A stretch of 64,000 bases of DNA from Nissolia schottii (lineage: Eukaryota; Streptophyta; Magnoliopsida; Fabales; Fabaceae): the NCBI GenBank assembly GCA_003254905.1, contig QANU01096872.1, forward strand, positions 181,062 through 245,061, in the 5' to 3' direction. The notes under the pieces are model-generated. The model was not told the DNA's origin and searched no databases. It saw only the letters and a program-made list of their open reading frames with translations. Position numbers and translations under genes: made by a program. How positions within the stretch are numbered: position 1 is the first letter of the stretch; each line of letters begins with the position of its first letter. This document shows, piece after piece, positions 23,829 through 34,302 of the stretch.

Positions 23829-25057
23829 ACACAATTCCTCCCTCAAAATCGTTCCACAACTAATTTCTGTTTGTTTATATGCATGTATTTAGTTTCAAGA
23901 GGGTTTTAGTACTGAGAATTGCCACATCCTGCAACCTCATCACACTGCAATTGCAATGCGATCGCGGCGGCAGTTTAAATTGTTTCAAAATATGTATAGC
24001 CTAAGTTTTCCATTGGAGTGTTCATCATATAAAGGGTGACTCGAGTTGTAGTTTGGCTAGAGTTATAGTTTGATTGAGTGATTAGATTGTGTATAGGTTT
24101 TTGTATTCACCTACTTGCTAGCACGTGCTGTAACACTTCTGATGGCACGAAATTCTTTAGTATTTTTTAGTTGTGGTTTGAATCTCTGCAATAGATTAGT
24201 GGCAGAAAAAGAAGGATCAAATTTTGTGTAAAAGAGTGTTGTGTTTTGATCAAAAGAAGGATCAAGTTTGGTATAGTTGTCAACTTGGCCACTGCTAAAA
24301 TGTTAACTAACAATTGGTAATCCATTGGTAAATCCTTAAACCAAAAAGGGGCCTGAATGGGCATTGTGATTCTCATCACTTTTTATGGTGACATGTTCCC
24401 CATTGAAACTCAATCATTGCTGAAACATTGAAGACAAACTTACATTGCGTTGGTTGAAAAATTGGCTTCCCTATTAACTTTGGCAAATAAAATGTACAAT
24501 TTTTGTGAATGTTTTTATACCTGAAAGGAGATAAGCTAAATTTCCATCTTGTTCCCCCAAGTTATTCCAGTATCAATAAAATCATAGTTAAGTGAAAAAG
24601 TGGTATGGTCATCATTATTGACTCTTCAAACAACTTTTTAAAAGGGTCTATGAAGCTCTTTTCTAACCAATATCTACCTAACAATGATATCTCTCCTACA
24701 AATCTTCATGCAAAATGAAGTAAAAAAAGTGATTGTGATACAATATCTTGGAAACTTAAAAAGTAAGCAATACTTACTTCAATTAGTATGTAGTTAAGAT
24801 TTAATAGGTGATTACTCTGCAAACACAATCCTAAACATTAAGCAACACAATTCTTTTTATTACTCTTAAGGCCATAACAAACAAACATACACATAAAAAA
24901 ATGAACAAAGACACAACAAGGGAAGTTCACAATTACCTACCTACTCATCTGCAGAAACTGCCGAAAATGAGTGATTTGGAGGCAGAACAGGTTGGAACTT
25001 GGAAGCTTCTCAAAGGAAGAAACATCTTTGTTTATTACATTCTAACAGAAGAAGTGC

Positions 25058-25186
25058 GCATGTTTGGTTTTTTTTTTATGTGGAAACACCTAGAATTGAT
25101 TTTGATAGTTACTAGAAGTGAAAATTTTCCCTTCTAATAGCTGCCAGAATCAATTCTGAGTGTTTCTACATGAAAATCAAACATGC
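25058..25186. mobile_element. Small MITE with about 45-bp imperfect inverted ends
   Basis: The left end GCATGTTTGGTTTT...TGTGGAAACACC.AGAATTGATT is mirrored by a right end read inward as GCATGTTTGATTTTCATGTA, then GAAACACTCAGAATTGATTC. About 129 bp long, with no internal coding. The target duplication is not clear. Similar 'ATGTTTGG' end sequences occur around 58970-59330. Confidence 0.7.
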
Positions 25187-27666
25187 TAAAAGAATAAGAA
25201 GAAGAACTAGAATAGAGTGATTGATACATAGCCATAGGGGCCCCCTATTGGAGATCCATTTTGCCTTCTTGTGACTTGCCGGTCTGCTAGGCTTGTAGCC
25301 AAAAAGCTTCTCTTGCCAACTATGGAGAATGAATGAATGCTCTCCCTGCTACTATATGCTACTCATATATATATAGAGAATAAGCATTCTTAGAGAAGCC
25401 AAATAACTATAGCCTTAAGCAAACTGTTTGAAAGTGTGGAGGAGTGTGTGTGTGTGTGAAGGAATTGAGGACCCTCTCTCACACACTTTTCCTCCATGAT
25501 TTTCTCAAGAGCCATGGATTGATTTCTGCCAACAAAGCTCCATCTCTACCTGATTTGATTCAAGAGGACTTTGATAGATTGGTTTTTTTTGGTGCTATAT
25601 CGAAAGGGCTCTATAGTGGAGAAGGTAGTTTCTGACCATTGCTTTATATATAGCTGATGATTAATTTGAGAACTCAGAAAATGGTATCATCTATTCATTT
25701 ATCCAAAATACACTCTCATCACTTTTGCTTTCATACCATCAAAAGTTGCAATTGGAAAGTGATGAAAGGTTAAACAAACAGTAGTCTCCTTTAAAATAAA
25801 TAAATAGATAACGTTCTCAAATTTAAATAGGGTTAAATTTTGATGCACTAATTTTAATTTCAATCGTGTGTTGTTATACGTGAGACCTTTTGAGATTATG
25901 GGCACGAGAGTGAACTAATTTTGTTAGTGTGGCAATGCATCATTGGATGATAGAGGGTAGCATGAAGATTAGTCTTGATTAAAAATAAATAAAATAATTT
26001 GTTTGAATTATATGACAATCTTAGCCTAATTACCTAACTTGTTGAATCTCACTTGACAGACACTACCCTTGACTTGACCTACCCTAATTGAGTCCTTTTT
26101 CCCTTTTTTTTTTCAATAGCCTAATGGGGTAGATAGGAATGAAGTTTTAAGAGTCCTACCCTAATTTGGTAATCCCATTCTTCTTCTACTACTTAAGCCG
26201 TATCTGATTTATATGAATACATATGGAAATAGCCTTCAATTATTGTCCTAATCCATGGTCTTCATCTTTCCTATTGGTATAAGAAATAGACTAACACCCC
26301 CTTATAATCTTTCCTTAAATAGGAATTTTTTTAGGGAATTTGAAATGGAATGGTGAATCATTTCAAGTTTCTACTTGAAATTATTTTGCATCATTAAAAG
26401 GATATGACTGTCAATATAATAAACTTAAAAACATGTGTACCAACCTTCTCCATTTTTTACATTTGTGCTTGACTATTGAATATTGGATCGTTTCATGTGT
26501 TGCATCAGTGAATCCCACTGATTCTCATCCCCCCCCCCTCCCCCCCAAAAAACACACTTTTTGTTTCAATGATATATATCATCTTAATCATCCACTAATT
26601 TCACTCTTTCTCTCACACCCATCCATGCCAGCAAAGCTACCCTACAATAGAGGCCAATTTTTGTTTCACTCCTTTTTTTGGTACTTTGCAACGTGTCATA
26701 ACACCTTACATCTTACTTTGAGAGTTTAAAATTGTAATATTATTTATATCACTTAAGTGAATCCTTTAAATATTAATTGATAAAAAGATTAAGACCACAT
26801 TGTCAATCTATATTTAAATGACCAATGAGTGTATCTCTTAAAATATATCTAACAAAAATGATACAAATAACATTTCTCCTCCCAAAAACATTAGTCCCTA
26901 AGGAATGGAGGCAAACTGGTGTTTAACTTGGCTGTTGATCCCTATCATGTGCCCTCTCCTTTAATGTATTTCCAGTGACCCTTTTCAACTTTCTTTATGA
27001 AAAGAATGCTTCCATTATGCACCAAGCAGTGACCATTCTGTGTTTTTTTATATAATGAGTCGGTCAATAAAAGTATATAAGAGCAGTCAAATAGCTTAAA
27101 CTTACACTGGAGAGTCATTTTTTGATTTTCTTTTTTCCTCTAGCCAGCTGGCTATAAGGATAACCGTTGATCAGTCTACAGAGATTAAAAAGGCGGTGAT
27201 CTCCTTATGATCAGAATCACTGCCTTCTCAGATAAGCACACAATAATAGCAGCTAGACTATCCACTCAAATCATTTTTATTTCTTTGGCCCTTTCCTCTT
27301 CTTTAAGCAAACAAACAAAATTGTTAATGCTTTTTCTGTTTCCTTTTAGAATCTCGACTTGTTATTTTTTCGTTACTCTGGTAGCCACTTACATTGTGTA
27401 GATGCCAACAGCTAAGACTATTGTACTGTATAGGGCATCACAGCTTGCTTCCTCAACCCTTGATTCTAAGAAATATGATATTTGTAATGCCATTTAGACA
27501 TATCAACCGATACATATTGATTACAGTTTAAAAAAAGTGTTGAATTTTAATTATTTAAGTGTGGAATGTAATGGGTGTGCACAAATAACAATTCTATAGT
27601 GATATTGTATAACAACAATTCCATAGAATTAACTTTGTCAGAAAAATAAGATTGATTTATTTTGAG

Positions 27667-27671
<5 letters not shown>

Positions 27672-27706
<35 letters not shown>
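27672..27706. repeat. (AT)n microsatellite
   Basis: About 17 uninterrupted AT units. Confidence 0.95.
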
Positions 27707-27708
<2 letters not shown>

Positions 27709-30267
27709 ATTAACCTCGTTGTTGCTGTGTTCATGATAGTGAAAATCATTATGGCCCCGCCATATAAGAAATGAAAGAGTGACACGAAGCGGGGGTGTCT
27801 GTTAATTGATTCCAATTAGCAATCAAATTTCGGGTCCCTTCTGTAATCTTAAAAGTCCAAGTTTTACTGTGAGTTCGGTTTAATTTACGTTCAAAATTTG
27901 GTTGATTGGCAAAATGCCAAGGGTGCACCATCATTTTGGTAATTATAAAATGATGCCATACACTTTCCACACGTCATAGCAAGGGTTTGGACATCTGACA
28001 CATTTCCATGATGTGGTTTCATATTTTCAAATTTGAAATCAAACCAATGGGACCCTTAATTCTCAACATTTTCAGTCCAAGATGAAGGTCACTTTTCTAT
28101 GTAATTGTGTATTAATTACGTGTTTGAATATCTTCTCTGTTTCACATATGGTCACCGTCCACTAAATAAATCTTGGCCAAATTATATATATAGCCACTGA
28201 AGGTACTTCGAGGCCCAGCTGTATATTCTCTTGAGTATTATTTACTTAAACACCTACACCATTGTCTTTTTGGACATCATTTCGATATATCATAATTTAC
28301 ATGTACACGAATAAGTAGTGATTTGAGCTGCATTTCTAGTTGATCTGCTTATGAAGGACATGAGAGATTACATGTTGTGGTCGTGAATTTGTTATATTAT
28401 TAGTAAATCCTATAATTTCACGAGTAAATCCGGCAAACTAAGCTTGATCCGTGTAAGTGATTTTCGTCTAGGCTTTTTTTCTTACTATGTAATTTCGTCA
28501 CAAAATTTGCCAGAAATGCTATTTTTTTGGCGAATTTTGTTAATTTCCGATGGGATTTCTCATTAAATGTGTAAACGAATTATATTCTTCTTATTCAATT
28601 CTGTAAACAAATTTTAAATCTATTACTAATTACCTTATTATGTTCACTGTATTTATCAGAAACACAGCTCAAATTCTTATTTATTTGTATTATTTTATAC
28701 ATCAACACTAGATGTTTAAATAACATCTGATATTATGAGTACAAATTAATATATTTCTCCACATTCTTCACACTACCTTTTGCTTTAGTGGTGGGAATGC
28801 ATCCAACCGTGCATATATATCGGCATAATCTTAGTTGCCCTTTTTATTTTTATATTTGTACATAAATTTTCTGAAGGTCACATGCTACTAGCTAGTTGTA
28901 CCCCTTGAGATCTCAATAGGGGTTAAAATAGAAATATAAAAGAAGGGGGCAAGTTGATTTTTGAGTCAAGGTCTACAAAGGATGAAGTAGATCAATAACA
29001 TTCCGCCCAAAAGATAAAGGTTCATGGGTTTCATCAAGCTTAGCCCCTCCTCTCTACAGTTTCAGACACCAGAGAACATGGAAAAGCTTCTTGCTTTTGA
29101 GTGTAGTTTGGTGATTTCAAAGAATGCTTTACATTTGATTGAACAGATGACCGAGCGGGTCTAATCACTTTATGAAAAGTTCAACAAAAGTCGCTATTAG
29201 TTATCGATAGGAAAATTATGACATGCACCAATTACGGACTTCACTTACGGTTAACAATATGTGAGAGTGGGCCTTGTTTTTCTTTTTTTATTTGTTTTTT
29301 CTTTCAGGAATCCACCATCAGAAATAATGATAAATTAATCATTATGCGTACTGTAGATCCATTTAAAGGATAGATACACATATTTTAAAGTTACTCTATG
29401 CTCAACACCTGGGTTAATGAATGAGAAAATCCTTACTACCTCACCTCAACCGCTGTGATTTGTGAGAGTGAGCTTGATGTGTAATGAATCTAATTACTAA
29501 TGAACATAAATCTTTGGAGAACTGGGGCATTTCAATGATTACACACTACGGTACTTCACTCAACAAGTTTTCACTTGATTACAAGCATAATTTATTAAGA
29601 ACTGCATCTCAAAAAAATAGTTATTGCAGTTAAAAAGTTCAAATTCTTTTAAAATCTTTTTATAAGTAGAATGTTGCTACTTAGCTTGACAAATCACTAC
29701 CCAATTTGTTGAAATTTCAATAAGCAGCTGGTTTCAAATAAAAAAATAGAATAAAACATATTGATTCAATGGTACATCAATTTTCGCACGTTCATTGTGC
29801 ACCACTTTGTTGAGCAAAATATAATTTTTTTGTTTTAAATAATCTCTTTAACGTGAAACTCGTTGTAGAGTGCACGTAAAAGGAATAAAAAATGTAAGAC
29901 GAAAGAAAAATAGTTTTTCATTTTATTTTATTTTTTTTAATAAAAAAATTGTTTTAATTTTAACTTTTTTTTTATTATTTGAGTAAACTTCAAGTTGGTC
30001 CTTAATAATATCATCATCAGATAAGTTAGTCTTTAACCATTTGAGTGGAGTCGAGCATCCCATATTGGCACTTTATGAAGGAGCTTCCATTGGGGTACCT
30101 TGCCCAGAAAAGCTCACCCTCACTAATAGACCTCGTTGCTTGGACCACCTTAACCGCAAAGGAGGACCAACTACAATCGCAACACGTGGACAAGGACAAT
30201 TAGTGCTAATCCACAAAGCTTATAAAAGGAATTTCACTAACACTACAAATAAGCCTTTTATAATGGA

Positions 30268-30276
30268 TACAATTAA
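30268..30276. repeat. Left 9-bp target-site duplication TACAATTAA
   Basis: This TACAATTAA directly precedes the MULE-type terminus GACTTTTTTTCTC. The same nine bases directly follow the opposite terminus at 33068-33076. Nine-base duplications are typical of MULE insertion. Confidence 0.8.
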
Positions 30277-30462
30277 GACTTTTTTTCTCTTTTGCCCCCC
30301 TAACTGAGACAATTTACCAAAATATCCCTGTTTCAAAACATAATACGCAACTGCCCCTGTTTCGTCTGACGTGGACTCCGCGGCACGCGTGGACGTCCAC
30401 GTCGGATTCGCCAACGCGGTAGGCGAATACACGTCAGATTCGCCAACCGCGTTGGCGAATTT
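30277..30462 (+). mobile_element. Left TIR (half copy) of the palindromic MULE-MITE
   Basis: Matches 32676-32861 base for base as far as read (offset 2399). It begins GACTTTTTTTCTCTTTTGCC and ends in the CGCCAACCGCGTTGGCGAATTT palindrome, immediately before the single N at 30463. It is directly preceded by the TACAATTAA duplication, so this is the genuine left end of the inserted element. Confidence 0.85.
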
Positions 30463-30503
30463 NGTTCAGGGAAACAAAATAATGCAGGGGCGCAAAGCTC
30501 AAC

Positions 30504-31440
30504 CAGTTGTTATTTCTTCTGCATAGTCTATCGGTTTCCTATACATCCTACGAAGAAAAGTTGAATGTTGAGCCAGCAACAAGTCCGGAAAATGACAGTA
30601 GAACACAACCTACCAAGAAAACAAAACAACTATGAAGATGTCCAACCTTAAACTTACATATGATTCCATTTTTGTGTTTTCTATACCTTTGTTGACCTCT
30701 TAAGTTTCAAGATGGGTATAACAACAGAGACCTGATCAGCCAATATAACATCAAACGAAGGCCACATGAAAAGCACACAGATAGCAACAAATAGGCACCG
30801 AAGGTATGCACACAGCGCATGAAGGCGGTAAACTATATGCCTGGGAAGAAAGGAACCATACACAGTAACTGGAAAGGTACCTGAAATACAATTACAAGCC
30901 AAACCATATCTCAGGGCCAATGCAAAAATAACAAAACTTGCATTAAGTTCTTTATATTTAAAAAACTTATCTCAATCCGTCGTTAATTAATTTGAGATAG
31001 GATAAAATGCATATAAGAAACTTTCATGTTTTTCCAAACAAAAGTTCCTCAATAAAGAATAGAAACATGTCAAATATACACACACAAGGAGAGAGAATCA
31101 CCAGCAACGGTTTCCTCAAAGCATCGATTTTTATCATGATGTGCAGTAAAAATGTGAACTTTGTGGCCATGGGATGCAAGCTCAACAGCTGCATCCACAA
31201 TCAATCTTTCAGCTCCACCTACAAAAACAATGACAAAGCAATGCAAATTAAATCAACTACAGGTGGTTATCAAAAAAGAAAAAATTGAATATAAGGAATT
31301 TATCAAATGAAATTGTTAATTTATAATTTGAATAAAAATAGAGGAAATTTATTCAGGGGGGATAGTGGGATTTTACCTATGCCAAGATCTGGGTGGATAA
31401 TAGCGATGTTGAGCTTTGAGGATGGTGTTCCCTTTGCCAT
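30504..31440 (-). pseudogene. ALG2: Truncated inverted copy of ALG2 exons 1-4
   Basis: Mirror image of 34303-35239. Exon 1 is at 31377-31440 (ATG at 31438-31440), exon 2 at 31102-31218, exon 3 at 30687-30880 and exon 4 at 30504-30609. No base change was noticed relative to the complete gene, and splice sites are kept, but exons 5-8 (most of the catalytic C-terminal half, including the E-x7-E motif) are absent. The copy stops at the N at 30463. It is either an assembly artefact or a very recent duplication; as written it could not encode a working enzyme. Confidence 0.85.
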
Positions 31441-31693
31441 TAGGTGCTGTTAAGAGTAAAGATCGCAACTTTGAAATGAAAGGAACGAAACCCAAAAATG
31501 GTCGTGAACGCCGATAACTAAGTTACTCTTGTGGTGTTTGGGGTGGTGGGGAAGGGTTGCGGCGGTGCTGGGGTTGTCCAAATGGATTCGTTTATGATGA
31601 ACCTTCAAACTAAGGTCTACTCATGATCCTTTTTTTTTCTTTCTCGTGCATTAAATTTCTAAACTTGAATTTAAATTATAATTAAAATTTAGC

Positions 31694-32232
31694 TTAAATA
31701 TGTTTTAAGTCTCTAACAAATTTTGAAGGTTTGGTTTAGATTCCTAAAAAAATATTCATTTAGTTTTGGTCAAAAATATACGACAAATTATATGATTTTA
31801 TTCCTTGTCATTAATGAGAAAATTTAATTGTTGACACAATTAAAAAAAATGTCATGTCAACAGTGTCATATAATTAAAATAAACTCACTTGACTCGTAAC
31901 TCGTTCTTTAATTCGTTGCTTAACCTAAATTGATCCTTAAATCATAACTCACCCCCTCCAAACCAAGTCAAATAGCGGGTTATGAATTTGGTTTGGGTCG
32001 TGTTATGAGTAAGATGTTTTTATTTTACTCACTTGACAATATTGATCAACACTCTGTTAATTACGTCAACAGTTAACAGAATTCTTCTAAAGATAGAGAC
32101 TAAAATCATAGAGTCCTACTAATAATAAGGACTCAAATCATATAATTTATTATGTGGGGATTAAAACCAAAAAATAATTTTTTTAAAGATCTAAACCAAA
32201 TCTTCAAAATTTATGAAGGACTCGAAACATAC
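31694..32232. mobile_element. MITE-like element with TTAAATATGTTTTAAGTC ends (left-arm copy)
   Basis: The left end TTAAATATGTTTTAAGTCTC and AAATTTTGAAGGTTTGGTTTAGATTCC blocks are mirrored at the right end (GATCTAAACCAAATCTTCAAAATTTATGAAGGACTCGAAACATA). The mirror copy in the right arm is at 33511-34049. It lies in the putative ALG2 upstream region. Confidence 0.6.
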
Positions 32233-32675
32233 GATAAAAATTCAAGTGACGATTAATAAACTCTATGTAGAGGATCAACGATAAAATGTTCGGCTAAGCA
32301 CTCTAATGGGTGAGGTTATTATCTGAAACTAGGATTTGTCCACTTTTTAAAATGTCAAAAATCTCAAGATTTTATGTTTATCAAGGTGCTCCAGCGATGT
32401 AGGAGTTCAAAGACTCCAATAATGGTGAGTGGTGGTGGGATTACCTTATAAAGGCACTCCAATGTCAAAATTAAGTTAAAAGGTGAGTCTCATGATGTAG
32501 TGTGAGAGGAATAGCAAAGTGTATATACATTTTCACATGCTCAAACAACAAAGTTGAAAGAAAAATAGTAAAGGGCATTAATTAGGTTAAAATCTATCTT
32601 GAGGGATGTGACCCATTTACTTTTATACCTAAGATTCTTGTGTAGGGTAAAGAGATGACTGGACCCTTAATTGTA

Positions 32676-33067
32676 GACTTTTTTTCTCTTTTGCCCCCCT
32701 AACTGAGACAATTTACCAAAATATCCCTGTTTCAAAACATAATACGCAACTGCCCCTGTTTCGTCTGACGTGGACTCCGCGGCACGCGTGGACGTCCACG
32801 TCGGATTCGCCAACGCGGTAGGCGAATACACGTCAGATTCGCCAACCGCGTTGGCGAATTTAGTGCAAATTCATTTCAGCTAAATTCGCCAACGCGGTTG
32901 GCGAATCTGACGTGTATTCGCCTACCGCGTTGGCGAATCCGACGTGGACGTCCACGCGTGCCGCGGAGTCCACGTCAGACGAAACAGGGGCAGTTGCGTA
33001 TTATGTTTTGAAACAGGGATATTTTGGTAAATTGTCTCAGTTAGGGGGGCAAAAGAGAAAAAAAGTC
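32676..33067. mobile_element. Palindromic MULE-MITE at the axis of the inverted duplication
   Basis: Two TIRs of about 188 bp (32676-32863 and 32880-33067) are separated by a 16-bp non-palindromic spacer. Each TIR contains nested palindromes GATTCGCCAACGCG...GTTGGCGAATC and a GGACGTCC core. The terminus is GACTTTTTTTCTC. The right flank starts TACAATTAA, matching the duplication at 30268. The left flank, by contrast, is the reverse complement of the right flank. Confidence 0.85.
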
Positions 33068-33076
33068 TACAATTAA
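33068..33076. repeat. Right 9-bp target-site duplication TACAATTAA
   Basis: Identical to 30268-30276 and directly follows the TIR terminus ending GTC at 33067. Confidence 0.8.
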
Positions 33077-33510
33077 GGGTCCAGTCATCTCTTTACCCTA
33101 CACAAGAATCTTAGGTATAAAAGTAAATGGGTCACATCCCTCAAGATAGATTTTAACCTAATTAATGCCCTTTACTATTTTTCTTTCAACTTTGTTGTTT
33201 GAGCATGTGAAAATGTATATACACTTTGCTATTCCTCTCACACTACATCATGAGACTCACCTTTTAACTTAATTTTGACATTGGAGTGCCTTTATAAGGT
33301 AATCCCACCACCACTCACCATTATTGGAGTCTTTGAACTCCTACATCGCTGGAGCACCTTGATAAACATAAAATCTTGAGATTTTTGACATTTTAAAAAG
33401 TGGACAAATCCTAGTTTCAGATAATAACCTCACCCATTAGAGTGCTTAGCCGAACATTTTATCGTTGATCCTCTACATAGAGTTTATTAATCGTCACTTG
33501 AATTTTTATC

Positions 33511-34049
33511 GTATGTTTCGAGTCCTTCATAAATTTTGAAGATTTGGTTTAGATCTTTAAAAAAATTATTTTTTGGTTTTAATCCCCACATAATAAATTA
33601 TATGATTTGAGTCCTTATTATTAGTAGGACTCTATGATTTTAGTCTCTATCTTTAGAAGAATTCTGTTAACTGTTGACGTAATTAACAGAGTGTTGATCA
33701 ATATTGTCAAGTGAGTAAAATAAAAACATCTTACTCATAACACGACCCAAACCAAATTCATAACCCGCTATTTGACTTGGTTTGGAGGGGGTGAGTTATG
33801 ATTTAAGGATCAATTTAGGTTAAGCAACGAATTAAAGAACGAGTTACGAGTCAAGTGAGTTTATTTTAATTATATGACACTGTTGACATGACATTTTTTT
33901 TAATTGTGTCAACAATTAAATTTTCTCATTAATGACAAGGAATAAAATCATATAATTTGTCGTATATTTTTGACCAAAACTAAATGAATATTTTTTTAGG
34001 AATCTAAACCAAACCTTCAAAATTTGTTAGAGACTTAAAACATATTTAA
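33511..34049. mobile_element. MITE-like element with TTAAATATGTTTTAAGTC ends (right-arm copy)
   Basis: Mirror image of 31694-32232. It lies about 250 bases upstream of the ALG2 start and may contribute to the promoter region. Confidence 0.6.
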
Positions 34050-34302
34050 GCTAAATTTTAATTATAATTTAAATTCAAGTTTAGAAATTTAATGCACGAG
34101 AAAGAAAAAAAAAGGATCATGAGTAGACCTTAGTTTGAAGGTTCATCATAAACGAATCCATTTGGACAACCCCAGCACCGCCGCAACCCTTCCCCACCAC
34201 CCCAAACACCACAAGAGTAACTTAGTTATCGGCGTTCACGACCATTTTTGGGTTTCGTTCCTTTCATTTCAAAGTTGCGATCTTTACTCTTAACAGCACC
34301 TA

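Larger units (their letters stand above)
23829..30267. other. Long intergenic stretch between TBL2-like and ALG2 loci
   Basis: AT-rich DNA with no gene recognised. It holds a short MITE (25058-25186) and an AT microsatellite (27672-27706). Around 25200-25340 the base composition is richer in G and C, with a minus-strand open frame of about 44 codons but no ATG (see findings). 30040-30230 has open sequence without a recognised domain. Confidence 0.5.
30464..32863 (-). repeat. Left arm of a 2400-bp inverted duplication
   Basis: Every position p compared here pairs with 65743-p in the right arm. Two reading frames (31007-31288 and 30681-30920) are residue-identical to frames on the opposite strand at 34455-34736 and 34823-35062. 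The arm begins right after the N at 30463 and ends at the central 16-bp spacer. It contains an inverted copy of ALG2 exons 1-4 and the ALG2 upstream region. Confidence 0.95.

Noticed and set aside
24901-25137. 78-residue plus-strand frame starting MNKDTTREVHNY
   Set aside because: It runs into the MITE at 25058-25186, ends there, and has no recognisable domain or splice context.
25265-25290. Possible miR169-type precursor (TGACTTGCCGG on the plus strand)
   Set aside because: Only the last 11 bases match miR169 as I remember it; the 5' half differs and no complementary arm was found nearby.
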